From Achromobacter xylosoxidans (GTDB taxonomy: Bacteria; Pseudomonadota; Gammaproteobacteria; Burkholderiales; Burkholderiaceae_B): 64,000 nucleotides of DNA. This document shows, one piece after another, positions 32,719 through 42,519 of the stretch (positions are counted from its first letter, which is position 1; every line of letters starts with the position of its first letter). Below the pieces are notes generated by a model that saw only the letters and a list, made by a program, of their open reading frames with translations, searched no databases and was not told where the DNA came from. The stretch is from contig NZ_LN831029.1 in the NCBI RefSeq assembly GCF_001457475.1, positions 3,658,001 through 3,722,000 of the forward strand, given 5' to 3'. Position numbers and translations under genes: made by a program.

Positions 32719-33353
32719 ATGCTGGCGACAGGAAAAAATCGGCGAAATCGGCTCCCGCGCCAAGGATCGGGCGCCCCCGGGCCTTCGACAGGGACAACGC
32801 CCTGCTCGCGGCCATGCGGACCTTCTGGACGCAAGGCTATGAAGGCACCTCGATCCAGGACCTGGTCGCCGCCATGGGGGTCAACAAACCCAGTCTCTAT
32901 GCAACCTTCGGCTGCAAGGAAGAGATTTTCCGGGAAGCGGTCGAACTCTACGACCGCCTCGAGGGCCGCGCCACCTCGCACAGCCTGGCCAACGCCCCTA
33001 CCGCGCGCGAGGCGGTCGAAACCATGCTGCGGGCGAACGCCCGGGCCTACGTCGTCCAGGACGGTCCGCGCGGTTGCATGATCGTGCTGTCATCGCTGCT
33101 GGGCGCTCCCGAGAACGAAAGCGTGCGCGCGTTTCTGGCAAGCAACCGATTGCATGGCGAAACGCTGCTGCGCGAGCGCCTTGCCCAAGGCATCGCGCAG
33201 GGCGACCTGACCGCCACGGCGGACATCGCGCAGCTTGCCGCCTTCTACACCACCGTTCTCGAAGGGCTGTCGATCCAGGCGCGCGACGGCGCCGGCGTGG
33301 ACAAGCTCAACCAGATCATCGATGCCGCGATGCTCGCCTGGCCTGCCGGCTAG
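32715..33353 (+). CDS. TetR/AcrR-family transcriptional repressor
   Basis: 212-residue TetR regulator. After a basic N-terminal arm (RKKSAKSAPAPRIGRPRAFD), the HTH runs through AMRTFWTQGYEGTSIQDLVAAMGVNKPSLYATFGCKEEIF (about 33-72), the hallmark of the family. The C-terminal helical ligand domain (GPRGCMIVLSSLLGAPENESVRAFL) resembles the YcdC/AcrR C group. The ATG overlaps the SugE TGA, so it belongs to the SDR-SugE operon. It probably represses that operon through the palindrome before the SDR gene. The inducer is unknown, perhaps an aldehyde or quinone handled by the SDR. Confidence 0.92.
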   Translation: MNAGDRKKSAKSAPAPRIGRPRAFDRDNALLAAMRTFWTQGYEGTSIQDLVAAMGVNKPSLYATFGCKEEIFREAVELYDRLEGRATSHSLANAPTAREAVETMLRANARAYVVQDGPRGCMIVLSSLLGAPENESVRAFLASNRLHGETLLRERLAQGIAQGDLTATADIAQLAAFYTTVLEGLSIQARDGAGVDKLNQIIDAAMLAWPAG

Positions 33354-33475
33354 CGGCGGCAGGCCATCGCGGGCGCCGCGCAGACGACGGCTGCACGGCC
33401 ATCCACGCCACAATCCGGCGCCCCCTGCCCGGCCTTGGGGCCGATAGGAGTCGAACACTTTCGACAGCCCCCCAA

Positions 33476-33504
33476 GAAAAATCCGCCCGGCAAAGCGGGC
33501 GGAT
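33476..33504 (-). terminator. Intrinsic terminator of the FAD dehydrogenase operon
   Basis: On the minus strand ATCCGCCC (33504-33497) pairs with GGGCGGAT (33488-33481) around an 8-base loop, followed by TTTT. It lies 38 bases after the cytochrome gene stop and closes that operon. Confidence 0.85.
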
Positions 33505-33541
33505 CCGGGACCGCGCAGGCATGCGCCCGCTGGCAAAGCGC

Positions 33542-34858
33542 CTACCTCACCGGCGCCTTCGCCGCCCCCACGTCCTTGCGCACCTTTGCCACGTCGGACG
33601 CGCTGACTGCCGCGCCCTGGTTGCCCCAGCTGGCACGCACGAAGGTCACCACGTCGGCGACTTCCTTGTCCGTCAGGCGCCAGTCGAAGCCCGGCATCGC
33701 GTACGCGGTCGGCGCCGCCGTCGTGCCCGGCATCTGCGCGCCCTTGAGCACGATGTGGATCAGCGAGGCGGGATCGGCCGAATTCACGGTCGAACTCAGG
33801 GCCAGCTGCGGGAAGGTCTCCGCGTAGCCCTTGCCTGTGCTGCGGTGGCAGGCCGCGCAGTTGTTCAGGAACGTCATGGCGCCATCGCTGGTGTCCTTGC
33901 CGGTGCGCAGGGCCTGCGCCACGGTGTCGTTGTACGCGAGCGGCCTGGTGGCGTCCTTGTTCACCGGCGGCAGGCTCTTGAGATACACCGCGATGGCGTT
34001 GACGTCGGCGTCGCTCAGGTGCTGGGTGCTGTCCTGCACCACCTGCGCCATGCCGCCGAACGCGGCCGAATGGCCGTTGCGGCCGGATTTCAGGAAGGCG
34101 GCGATGTCTTCCTTGCTCCAGCTGCCCAGCCCGTCGGCCATGTCGCCGCGCAGGTTCTTGGCGAGCCAGCCCTCGACCACGCCGCCGGAAAGGAAGGCCG
34201 AGCCGTCGGCGTCGGTCAAGGCCTTTTCCTGCAGGGCGAAGCCGCGCGGCGTGTGGCAGGTGCTGCAATGGCCCAGGCCTTCGACCAGGTACTGGCCGCG
34301 CAGCAGCGCCTGCTTATCGGCGTCGTTGGCGGGCGTGGCGCTGACCGGGGCCGTGGCGACGTCCGGCGCGAACATCCAGCGCCACACGCCCAGCGGCCAG
34401 CGCATCGACAGCGGCCAGGTGATGTCGGTGTCCTTGTTGGCCTGCTTGACCGGCTCGACGCCGTGCATGAAGTAGGCGTACAGGGCCTTGACGTCATCCG
34501 GCGTGACCTTGGCGTAGGCGGTGTACGGCATCGCTGGATACAGCGAGTGGCCGTCCTTGGCCACGCCATGGCGCACGGCGCGGTCGAAGTCCTCCAGCGT
34601 GTAGTTGCCGATGCCCGTGTCCTTGTCGGGCGTGATGTTGGTGGAATAGATCGTGCCCAGCGGCGACTCGATGCCCAGGCCGCCGGCGAAGGGCTTGCCG
34701 TCCTTGGCGGTATGGCAGGCGATGCAGTCGCCGGCGCGCGACAGGTACTCGCCCTGCTTGATCAACTGGGCATCGGCCGCGGCCGGGGTGCCGTCGGCGG
34801 CCCAGGCGCTGCCCGCGGCCAGGACGGAGAGCGCGGCAACAATGGCTTTCTTCATCAT
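33542..34858 (-). CDS. Tri-haem cytochrome c subunit of FAD-dependent dehydrogenase
   Basis: 438-residue periplasmic cytochrome. The signal peptide MMKKAIVAALSVLAAGSAWA is followed by ADG. Three CXXCH haem sites are at C45-H49, C198-H202 and C334-H338. This matches the membrane-associated cytochrome subunit of gluconate-2-dehydrogenase and FAD-glucose/sorbitol dehydrogenases, which passes electrons from the flavoprotein to ubiquinone. AAGGAG precedes the ATG pair at 34858/34855. It is third gene of the operon (small Tat subunit, flavoprotein, cytochrome), 10 bp after the flavoprotein, with a terminator behind it. Confidence 0.93.
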   Translation of the reverse strand: MMKKAIVAALSVLAAGSAWAADGTPAAADAQLIKQGEYLSRAGDCIACHTAKDGKPFAGGLGIESPLGTIYSTNITPDKDTGIGNYTLEDFDRAVRHGVAKDGHSLYPAMPYTAYAKVTPDDVKALYAYFMHGVEPVKQANKDTDITWPLSMRWPLGVWRWMFAPDVATAPVSATPANDADKQALLRGQYLVEGLGHCSTCHTPRGFALQEKALTDADGSAFLSGGVVEGWLAKNLRGDMADGLGSWSKEDIAAFLKSGRNGHSAAFGGMAQVVQDSTQHLSDADVNAIAVYLKSLPPVNKDATRPLAYNDTVAQALRTGKDTSDGAMTFLNNCAACHRSTGKGYAETFPQLALSSTVNSADPASLIHIVLKGAQMPGTTAAPTAYAMPGFDWRLTDKEVADVVTFVRASWGNQGAAVSASDVAKVRKDVGAAKAPVR

Positions 34859-34868
34859 TGTCGACTCC

Positions 34869-36644
34869 TTACGCCTGGACCAGCGGACCGGGATTCTTCA
34901 GGTACTGGTCGCGGATCGCTTGCGCGGACCAGAACGCCAGGGCGCCCACCAGGCCGGTCGGGTTGTAGCCCATGTTCTGCGGAAAGGCGCAGGCCCCCAT
35001 CACGAACACGTTGGGCACGTCCCAGCTTTGCAGGTACTTGTTGACCACGCTTTCCCTGGGGTTGGAGCCCATGATGGCGCCGCCCGTGTTGTGCGTGCTC
35101 TGGTAGACGCGGGTGTCGTAGCGCGCGCCCTTCTTGCGCACGGCGACGAAGTGCTTCTCGGGTTTCATGGCCTTGGCCACTTCCTCCATCTTGTTGCCCA
35201 TGTGGCCGAGCATGTCGAATTCGTTGTCGTGCCAGTCGAACGTCATGCGCAGCAGCGGCTGGCCGAAGCTGTCCTTGTAGGTCGGGTCCAGCGACAGGTA
35301 GGCGTCGCGGTACGACATCACCGAGCCGGAAATGCCGATGGTCATGAAGCGCTGGTAGGCGTCCTGCACGCCGGCCTTCCAGGCCGTGCCCCAGGTGGGC
35401 GTGCCCGGCGTGGTGGGCGTCATCTTGATGGGACGGCCACCGTAGCGCACGTGGCGGATGCTGGCCCCGCCAAGAAAGCCGAGCGGGCCGTGGTCGAACT
35501 GGTCGCCGTTCAGATCGTCCATGCCGACGCCGCCGGCGCCGGTGCCCACGAACGGGTTGAGCTGGGTGCCCTTGGGCAGCAGCACGTTGACCGCGCCGTT
35601 CATCTGGTAGGCGTAGTTCTTGCCGACCACGCCTTCGTTGGTCTTGGGATCGTAGGGCTTGCCGATGCCGGACAGCAGCAGCAGGCGCACGTTGTGCATC
35701 TGGTAGGCCGACAGGATCACCAGGTCGGCGGGCTGTTCGACCTCGCGGCCCTGGGCGTCGATGTAGGTCACGCCGACCGCCTTCTTGCCGGTCGAATCGA
35801 GGTTGACCTTGATGACGTGCGAATGGGTGCGCAGTTCGAAATTGGGCTTTTTCAGCAGCACCGGCAGGATGGTCGTCTGCGGCGAGGCCTTCGAATACAT
35901 GTAGCAGCCGTAGTTCTCGCAGAACCCGCAGAAATTACAGGGGCCCAGGCGCACGCCGTACGGGTTGGTGTAGGGCCCCGACGCGTTGGCCGCGGGCGCC
36001 GGATACGGATGGAAGCCCACTTCGCGCGCGGCCTTGTCGAACAGCTGGGCGCCGTAGGTGGTGGCCAAGGGCGGCAGCGGGAATTCCTTGCTGCGCTTGC
36101 CTTCCAGCGGGTTGCCGCCCTCGACGATCTGGCCGTTGAGGTTGCCGGCCTTGCCCGAGGTGCCGCAGACGTATTCGAACTTGGTGAAGTACGGTTCCAG
36201 CTCGTCGTAGGTAACGCCGAAGTCCTGGATGGTCATGCCCTCGGGGATGAAACTCTTGCCGTAGCGCGTTTCGTAGCGGGTGCGCAGTTCCAGTTCCTCG
36301 GGCAGCACGCGGTAGTGCATGCCGTTCCAGTGAAAGCCCGCGCCGCCCACGCCGGTGCCCAGGAGGAACGAGCCATTCTGGCGGTACGGCACGGCCACGT
36401 CGTCGACGCCATGCCGTATCGTCACGGTCTCCTTGGACAGGTCCTGGAACAGCTTGCCGCGCACGGAGTACGCCAGCTCGTCGAGCACCTTGGGATATTC
36501 CGCCTCCTTGGGCGTGTCCTGCATGGCGCCGCGTTCCAGCGCCAGCACGTGCAGGCCGGCCTCGGTCAGTTCCTGGCCCATGATGGCGCCGGTCCAGCCA
36601 AAGCCCACCAGCACCGCATCCACTTTGTCTTTCTTGATCGCCAT
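34869..36644 (-). CDS. GMC-family FAD flavoprotein subunit (gluconate/glucose dehydrogenase type)
   Basis: 591-residue catalytic subunit. The FAD-binding loop VGFGWTGAIMGQEL (13-26) is followed by GTGVGGAGFHWNGMH contacting the flavin. A Cys cluster CNFCGFCENYGC (C236, C239, C242, C247) matches the iron-sulfur site known in the Burkholderia FAD-glucose dehydrogenase. Near the C-terminus, THNTGGAIMG holds the catalytic His and QNMGYNPTGLVGALA the second active-site residue. The enzyme oxidises a sugar, sugar acid or polyol in the periplasm. It has no signal peptide and should be co-exported with the Tat-signal subunit encoded just upstream (3-bp gap). Gluconate, 2-ketogluconate, glucose and sorbitol are all possible substrates. 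Confidence 0.93.
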   Translation of the reverse strand: MAIKKDKVDAVLVGFGWTGAIMGQELTEAGLHVLALERGAMQDTPKEAEYPKVLDELAYSVRGKLFQDLSKETVTIRHGVDDVAVPYRQNGSFLLGTGVGGAGFHWNGMHYRVLPEELELRTRYETRYGKSFIPEGMTIQDFGVTYDELEPYFTKFEYVCGTSGKAGNLNGQIVEGGNPLEGKRSKEFPLPPLATTYGAQLFDKAAREVGFHPYPAPAANASGPYTNPYGVRLGPCNFCGFCENYGCYMYSKASPQTTILPVLLKKPNFELRTHSHVIKVNLDSTGKKAVGVTYIDAQGREVEQPADLVILSAYQMHNVRLLLLSGIGKPYDPKTNEGVVGKNYAYQMNGAVNVLLPKGTQLNPFVGTGAGGVGMDDLNGDQFDHGPLGFLGGASIRHVRYGGRPIKMTPTTPGTPTWGTAWKAGVQDAYQRFMTIGISGSVMSYRDAYLSLDPTYKDSFGQPLLRMTFDWHDNEFDMLGHMGNKMEEVAKAMKPEKHFVAVRKKGARYDTRVYQSTHNTGGAIMGSNPRESVVNKYLQSWDVPNVFVMGACAFPQNMGYNPTGLVGALAFWSAQAIRDQYLKNPGPLVQA

Positions 36645-36647
36645 CGC

Positions 36648-37361
36648 TTACCCCTTTTCCCCGGAGATCGACACGGGCCCGTAGGGATACTTGACGTTGG
36701 GCTGGTCGGCCCAGTCCATGTAGTCGCCGCGCGCGCCCGGGAAACCCACCATCTTCCAGCCCACCATGTTCTTGTTGCCGCCGTACATCGGGTCGGCGAA
36801 GAAGCCTTCCTTGGTGTTGGCCAGCAGGAAGCTGAAGAAGGTCCTGGCGGGAACGGTATCGAACTCGATCTTGCCGGCCTGCAGGTCCTTCAGGATCTGT
36901 TCCTGCATCGGCTTGTCCAGTTCGGCGTAGCGCTTGCCGTGGGTCTTCGTGCACCAGGCGTCACAGGCCTCGATGCCGTGGCGGTAGACCTCGCGCGGGT
37001 TCTGGTTCAGCTGGTAGCCCAGTTCCGGCGCCACGTCGGGATGGAACGGCCCCTGCATGTACCAGAGCTTGCCGTGGCCGTAAGGCGTCTCCATCTGGCG
37101 GTCGATGAACTCGGGCACGCCGGCCTCGATCGCGCCGGGGCCGTACTGGTCCGCGGGGATCAGGTGATCGACCGCGGCCACGATGAAGTCCCATTCGGGC
37201 TTGGTGAAGTAGGTGGGCTCGTAGGCCTTGGCCGCGCGCGCCGCGCCGCCGTCGGCGGCGTTGGTACAGCCCGTGGCGGCCACGCCCACCGCCAGTGTCG
37301 AGGCCGGCACGATGGCCAACGCCTGCAGAAACCGCCTGCGCGGCTTTGCGTCTTGTGTCAT
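36648..37361 (-). CDS. Tat-exported small (gamma) subunit of FAD-dependent dehydrogenase
   Basis: 237-residue gluconate-2-dehydrogenase subunit 3 family protein. It begins MTQDAKPRRRFLQALAIVPAS, a twin-arginine signal (RRRFLQ), and carries YEPTYFTKPEWDFIVAAVDHLIPADQYGPGA, the family core. It acts as hitch-hiker chaperone for export of the flavoprotein. An ATG at 37367 is also in frame, but GGAG is six bases before 37361 and touches 37367, so 37361 is preferred. The frame runs further upstream without coding likelihood. It is first gene of the three-subunit operon; an inverted repeat at 37526-37555 may be its operator. Confidence 0.92.
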   Translation of the reverse strand: MTQDAKPRRRFLQALAIVPASTLAVGVAATGCTNAADGGAARAAKAYEPTYFTKPEWDFIVAAVDHLIPADQYGPGAIEAGVPEFIDRQMETPYGHGKLWYMQGPFHPDVAPELGYQLNQNPREVYRHGIEACDAWCTKTHGKRYAELDKPMQEQILKDLQAGKIEFDTVPARTFFSFLLANTKEGFFADPMYGGNKNMVGWKMVGFPGARGDYMDWADQPNVKYPYGPVSISGEKG

Positions 37362-37705
37362 AGACATCTCCGTGAGAATTCCAAGTTGTCCTGGCACAGC
37401 CGAACATGAACCCCTGGAAACACGAACTGCCGGGCCGCGCCCTGGTGACAACGCGCTCTTCTTGGTGACAGAAAAGCAGACCCGTCCTACAAAGGGACGG
37501 GCCCTCATTATGCGCTTTTCAGCCCATCTGATCTGCTCCAAAGACCATATCAGATCGATTTTCTTGACTTGGGATTTACTTTTGCATTAAGGACACTGTC
37601 AGACGAATTCAGGACTGCCCTGCATCTGTATAGTGCGCAGTCAACCTGCGGCCACGGGGGGCCCCGCCCGGTCCAATAACAAACGTTACTCATGGAAACG
37701 ATTCG
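37362..37705. other. Intergenic region, dehydrogenase operon / small membrane protein
   Basis: 344 bases with no gene seen, and notably AT-rich around 37540-37610. It must hold the divergent promoters of the minus-strand dehydrogenase operon and the plus-strand small gene. A TTGACT at 37564-37569 has no good -10 at normal spacing. The only clear structure is the ATCTGAT/ATCAGAT inverted repeat listed separately. Confidence 0.5.
37526..37555. promoter_or_regulatory. Inverted repeat ATCTGAT-N16-ATCAGAT
   Basis: Perfect 7-bp arms (37526-37532 and 37549-37555) sit between the divergent dehydrogenase operon and the small membrane-protein gene. It could be an operator for either; no regulator gene is adjacent. 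Confidence 0.35.
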
Positions 37706-38281
37706 ATGACGGAAAAGAGCAAAACCTGGCGCAGCTCGACCACCACCCACAGCTGGTCGATGTCGGGCGGCACGTCGGCCGACGCGGGCGACGCCATGGA
37801 CGCATTGCGCCACGCTGGCAACGGCGCCCGGACGCGAGTCAGCGAGCAATGGAGTTACGTCGGCGATGATGCCGACGGCCCCTACCGGGTCGAAATCAAG
37901 GACGGCGTGGTCACGCTGAACGGCCGTCGCTACGACAGTCTGGACGCGGTGCCACAGGCCGACCGGGAACGCATCGAAGCCCTGCGCACCGGGCTGAACG
38001 ACAGCGGCCTGTGGGACGCGCTACGGGATGCCGGCGTGGACATCGGCGGCTTGGCGGGAACGGGGGCGCCAAGACCGGCCGACAAGCCGGCATTCATCAT
38101 GGAAACGGATATTCCGGATGTGCGCAGCGCGGCGCCCGCCAACGGGCCCGCCCCGCACGCCTTGGATGCGCCCGCTCCCGGCGCGGTGCCGCGCGGCGCT
38201 GGCGGGCTGCGCCGCATCGTGTTGGTCGCCGTGGCGGTGGGACTGGCGTGGTGGATACTGCGCGTGACGGGCGCGGCCTAG
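37706..38281 (+). CDS. Hypothetical protein with C-terminal membrane anchor
   Basis: 191-residue protein I do not recognise. The N-terminal region is Ser/Thr-rich and polar (MTEKSKTWRSSTTTHSWSMSG). A short folded-looking block (YRVEIKDGVVTLNGRRYDSLDAVPQADRERIEALR) follows, with a strand-turn-strand appearance. An Ala/Pro-rich linker leads to one C-terminal transmembrane helix (IVLVAVAVGLAWWIL) and a few exposed residues. This tail-anchor layout suggests a cytoplasmic domain held at the inner membrane. The start at 37706 has GGAAACG upstream. It stands alone; the next gene converges. Confidence 0.7.
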   Translation: MTEKSKTWRSSTTTHSWSMSGGTSADAGDAMDALRHAGNGARTRVSEQWSYVGDDADGPYRVEIKDGVVTLNGRRYDSLDAVPQADRERIEALRTGLNDSGLWDALRDAGVDIGGLAGTGAPRPADKPAFIMETDIPDVRSAAPANGPAPHALDAPAPGAVPRGAGGLRRIVLVAVAVGLAWWILRVTGAA

Positions 38282-38395
38282 CGCGGCGCTTGCCAGAGGC
38301 ACTGATGGCCACGTCCACGACCGCGTCGACGCCACGCGCGCCCGCGATATCTGCCAGGCCGGAACGCGCCGACAGCCCCTGACGCCGCCCGCGCT

Positions 38396-39805
38396 TCAGT
38401 GGGCGCGGTGGCGTTGGGCGATCAGCCACGCGCCTGCCCCCAACAGCGCCGCCACGCCGAACGCCACCGCCATTCCCCGTGCGACTGCGGCCGGCGCGGC
38501 GGTCGACAGGTCCGGCGCGCCCGTGCCCAGGGCAAACACCGCTCCCATGAGCGAGGCCCCCGTGACCAGCCCCAGGTTGCGCGACAGGTTCAGCATGCCC
38601 GCCACCAACCCGCGTTGGCCGGCGTCGATGGCGCCCATGATGGCGGTATTGTTGGCCGCCTGGAACAGCGCATAGCCCGCGGTCAGCAGGACGATGGGCG
38701 CGATATACCCCGCCAGTCCCAACGAGGTGGGCGCCGCCGCCAGCAGCGCCGCGCCCAACGCAAGCGCCGCCAGGCCCGCGCGCGCCACGCGTCCCGCGCC
38801 ACGACGGTCGACCAGGCGTCCCGCCGGCACGCCGCTCAGTGCGCTCACCAGCGGTCCGGCCGACATCGCCAGCCCGGTTGCGGCCGCATCCAGTCCCAGC
38901 GCTCGCGCCAGGTAGAACGGCCCCACCACCAGGGTGGCCATCATCACCGTGGAGACCAGCGCGTTCGTCGCCAATCCCGCCGCCAGGCCCGGCTGGCGCA
39001 ACAACGCCGGACGCAGCAGCGGCGCCGCCGCGCGCGCCTCGACCCGCAGGAACAGCCATGCGCCCAGCGCGGCGGCCAGCAGCAGGCCGGCATTGAACGC
39101 GCCGAAGTGACCCCGCCCCGGCGTCATGGCCAACGCATAGGCCGCCAGCGCCATCGCCAGCACTACCGTGCCGGTGAGGTCGAAGCGCGCGGCGCGGCCC
39201 CCGCGTGGCGGATCGGCCGGCAGGCAGCGATAGGCCAGCGCCAGCGCCGCCAGACCGAGCGGCGCGTTCACCAGGAAAATCGCGCGCCAGCCAGGCCCGG
39301 CGATCAAGGCGCCGCCCAACGTCGGCCCCAGCGCCGTGCCCACCGCCGACATCGTGCCCAGCAGTCCCATGGCGCTGCCTGTTCGATTCCTGGGCGCCAG
39401 ATCGCTCACGAACGCCATGGTCAACGCCATCATGAGCGCCGCGCCCACGCCCTGCGCTGCGCGCGCCGCCACCAGTTGACCGAGCGTGGCGGCCAGGCCA
39501 CAGCCGGCCGATGCCAGCACGAACACCACGATCCCGCCCAGCAGCAGCCGTCGCCGGCCCGCAATGTCGCCCAGGCGGCCCGCGCCCACCACGCAGGAAG
39601 TGATCGCCAGGAGATAGGCCAGCACAATCCATTGCACCTGCGCGAACGGAGCGTCCCACGCGCGGGCCAGCGTCGGCAGGGCGACATTGGCACTGCTGGT
39701 ACCCAGCGAGGACAGCAGCATCGACAGCGCCAGGCCGGCCAGGCCCCAGGCGGCGCGCTGGCCGGCGGCCGCGGCCGGCGCCGAATTCGAAAGAACTTGA
39801 GACAT
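38396..39805 (-). CDS. MFS transporter, EmrB/QacA (DHA2) type
   Basis: 469-residue major facilitator of 14 predicted helices. It carries motif A-like GAGRLGDIAGRRRLLLGG in loop 2-3 and the DHA2 motif C region MSAVGTALGPTLGGALIAGPGWRAIFLVN, typical of proton-driven multidrug exporters. MSQVLSN at 39805 is taken as start, since the open frame further up runs through the divergent LysR gene. The helix content is normal and no truncation is seen. It pairs divergently with the LysR gene (39995), its likely regulator. The substrate is unknown. Confidence 0.9.
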   Translation of the reverse strand: MSQVLSNSAPAAAAGQRAAWGLAGLALSMLLSSLGTSSANVALPTLARAWDAPFAQVQWIVLAYLLAITSCVVGAGRLGDIAGRRRLLLGGIVVFVLASAGCGLAATLGQLVAARAAQGVGAALMMALTMAFVSDLAPRNRTGSAMGLLGTMSAVGTALGPTLGGALIAGPGWRAIFLVNAPLGLAALALAYRCLPADPPRGGRAARFDLTGTVVLAMALAAYALAMTPGRGHFGAFNAGLLLAAALGAWLFLRVEARAAAPLLRPALLRQPGLAAGLATNALVSTVMMATLVVGPFYLARALGLDAAATGLAMSAGPLVSALSGVPAGRLVDRRGAGRVARAGLAALALGAALLAAAPTSLGLAGYIAPIVLLTAGYALFQAANNTAIMGAIDAGQRGLVAGMLNLSRNLGLVTGASLMGAVFALGTGAPDLSTAAPAAVARGMAVAFGVAALLGAGAWLIAQRHRAH

Positions 39806-39994
39806 GGAGATCCGTGAAAGAAAAACGCGGGGCGACGCGGTCGGCGCCCTGCGCCCCAAGGCGCAGCGGCGGCCCGATCCTGCCCCGATTGCCGCCAGCG
39901 TATGCCGGCATCGACCATGGCGGAAGGCGCAGCATTTGCACTTTATCCATGCACCAGACGCCATCTCACGGCAACGCCGTGCTATGTTCGCGCC

Positions 39995-40885
<891 letters not shown>

Positions 40886-41021
40886 CGCCGCGCCGCGGCT
40901 AGGCGCTCGCGCATCGCCGCCCTCAATCTACCCACCCTTGCCACGCGGCCGCTTTGCACTTGAAGGCAAACCGCTGAAAAGTGATCCGTTCAAAACAATG
41001 GCGTTTCAGCCGGAGCCCGCA

Positions 41022-41984
41022 TCACCTCGCGCTCTGACCGAACTTTGCCCGGTAGGCGGTAGGACTCGTCAGCGCGATACGCCGGAAGTGCCTGCGCAGC
41101 GACTCTTCCGAGCCGAAACCTGCCAATTCGGCAATGCGGCCGATTGGCAAGGGAGTCTGCGCTTCCAGCATTTCACGGGCTGCTGCCACGCGCTCCCGCA
41201 CGAGCCATTCGTAGGGTGCCATGCCGGTAGCGTCATGGAATTGCCGTTGCAGTGTGCGCGGACTCATCGCCGCGCGTTCCGCGAGCGAGCGCAACGTGTG
41301 CGGCAAGGCGGAATGCTGACGCATCCAGTCCATCAACTTTGTCAGGCGCCCGCTCTCGTCGTGCGGCACGGGGCGAGGCACGAACTGCGCCTGTCCGCCC
41401 TCCCGATGCGGCGCTACCACAAGTCGCTGCGCGACCCGATTAGCCACGGCCGCGCCATAATCCCTGCGCACCAGATAAAGCAACATATCCAGCCCGGCCG
41501 CGGAACCAGCCGAGGTAATGACCTGGCCTTCGTCGACATATAGCGCATCTGGCTCGACGCGCACTTGCGGGTAACGCTGCCGCAGCATATCGGCATATCG
41601 CCAGTGGGTAGTCACCGTCTTCCCGTCCAGCACACCCGCGGCAGCCAGCACGAACACGCCGGAACAGATCGAACAAAGCCGCGCCCCGCTCCGATGAGCC
41701 TTTCGAAGCCGTTTCAGCAGCGGCTCGGGCGGCAATTCGTCAGCATCGCGCCACCCGGGCACCACGATCGTGTCCGCAATGTCGAGCATTTTGAGCGAAT
41801 AGGGTGCGGCGACCATGATTCCACCCGCGGCCCGCAGCGGGCCGGGCTCGATCGCGCAAACGGCGAAACGGTACCAATCCACACCGAGCTCAGGGCGTTC
41901 TAGCGCGAACAGCTCAGTCACGCACCCGAACTCGAAAGTGCACAGCCGATCGTAAGCGAGGGCAACGACGAGATGATTTTTCAT
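41022..41984 (-). CDS. ftrA: FtrA/GlxA-like regulator: DJ-1/PfpI domain fused to AraC HTH
   Basis: 320-residue regulator. The N-terminal DJ-1/PfpI-like domain (VVALAYDRLCTFEFGCVTELFAL ... CSICSGVFVLAAAGVLDGKTVTTHW) holds Cys at the nucleophile-elbow position. The C-terminal AraC domain has two HTHs (LPHTLRSLAERAAMSPRTLQRQFHDATG and PIGRIAELAGFGSEESLRRHFRR). FtrA-type proteins are frequently encoded beside a rhodanese, as here: the rhodanese is divergent, 128 bp away. The ligand is unknown; reactive sulfur or thiosulfate is plausible from context. Base composition is less GC-rich than flanking genes, consistent with being part of the repeat-bounded insertion. Confidence 0.88.
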   Translation of the reverse strand: MKNHLVVALAYDRLCTFEFGCVTELFALERPELGVDWYRFAVCAIEPGPLRAAGGIMVAAPYSLKMLDIADTIVVPGWRDADELPPEPLLKRLRKAHRSGARLCSICSGVFVLAAAGVLDGKTVTTHWRYADMLRQRYPQVRVEPDALYVDEGQVITSAGSAAGLDMLLYLVRRDYGAAVANRVAQRLVVAPHREGGQAQFVPRPVPHDESGRLTKLMDWMRQHSALPHTLRSLAERAAMSPRTLQRQFHDATGMAPYEWLVRERVAAAREMLEAQTPLPIGRIAELAGFGSEESLRRHFRRIALTSPTAYRAKFGQSAR

Positions 41985-42111
41985 GGCGCAATATTACCGA
42001 ACCTTGTCTATTGCGCCACTTATCGGGACGGTCCGTGGACGCCAGAATGCATTTCCTGGATTCCTTTTCCCAGGCGATTTTCATCCGACGATCCACTCAG
42101 GCTTAATCAAA

Positions 42112-42519
42112 ATGTCGACTACCAACGCTGTCACCGCCATCCCCGCCGCCGCCCCCGCCGCCGCACTCTCCCACTTCCGCGCTGCGCTTCAGTTCGAAAC
42201 TGATTGCTCCGACGTCGCCAGCGCGCTCGCAAGTGGCACGCCCGGCTTTATCCTGCTCGACGTGCGGGGTCCAGCCCTGTTCTCGCAGGGCCATGTGCCG
42301 GGCGCGATCAATCTGCCTCACGGCAAGATTGTCGAATCGAAGCTGGTGGACTATCCGGCCGACGCCCTCTTCGTCACGTATTGCGCCGGCCCGCACTGTA
42401 ACGGCGCGACACGTGGGGCCTTGCGCCTCGCTCAACTGGGGCGACCGGTGAAGATCATGATCGGAGGGATTACAGGATGGCTGGACGAAGGCTTCAACTT
42501 GTCCGCGAATGAGGATTGA
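42112..42519 (+). CDS. Rhodanese-domain sulfurtransferase
   Basis: 135-residue single-domain rhodanese. ILLDVRGPALFSQGHVPGAINLPHG is the CDC25/rhodanese entry motif. The active-site loop YCAGPHCNGATRGA has catalytic Cys followed by AGPHCN, and GGITGWLDEGF closes the fold. It transfers sulfane sulfur from donors such as thiosulfate or persulfides to acceptors. The start at 42112 begins MSTTNAVTAIP; upstream codons overlap the FtrA promoter and are not needed. It is divergent from the FtrA-like regulator, which very likely controls it. It lies in the insertion between the 63-bp repeats. Confidence 0.9.
   Translation: MSTTNAVTAIPAAAPAAALSHFRAALQFETDCSDVASALASGTPGFILLDVRGPALFSQGHVPGAINLPHGKIVESKLVDYPADALFVTYCAGPHCNGATRGALRLAQLGRPVKIMIGGITGWLDEGFNLSANED

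Noticed and set aside
33441..33475. tRNA-like TCGAACACTTTCGA stretch
   Set aside because: Only a short T-loop-like string; no acceptor stem, D-arm or anticodon arm can be folded around it.
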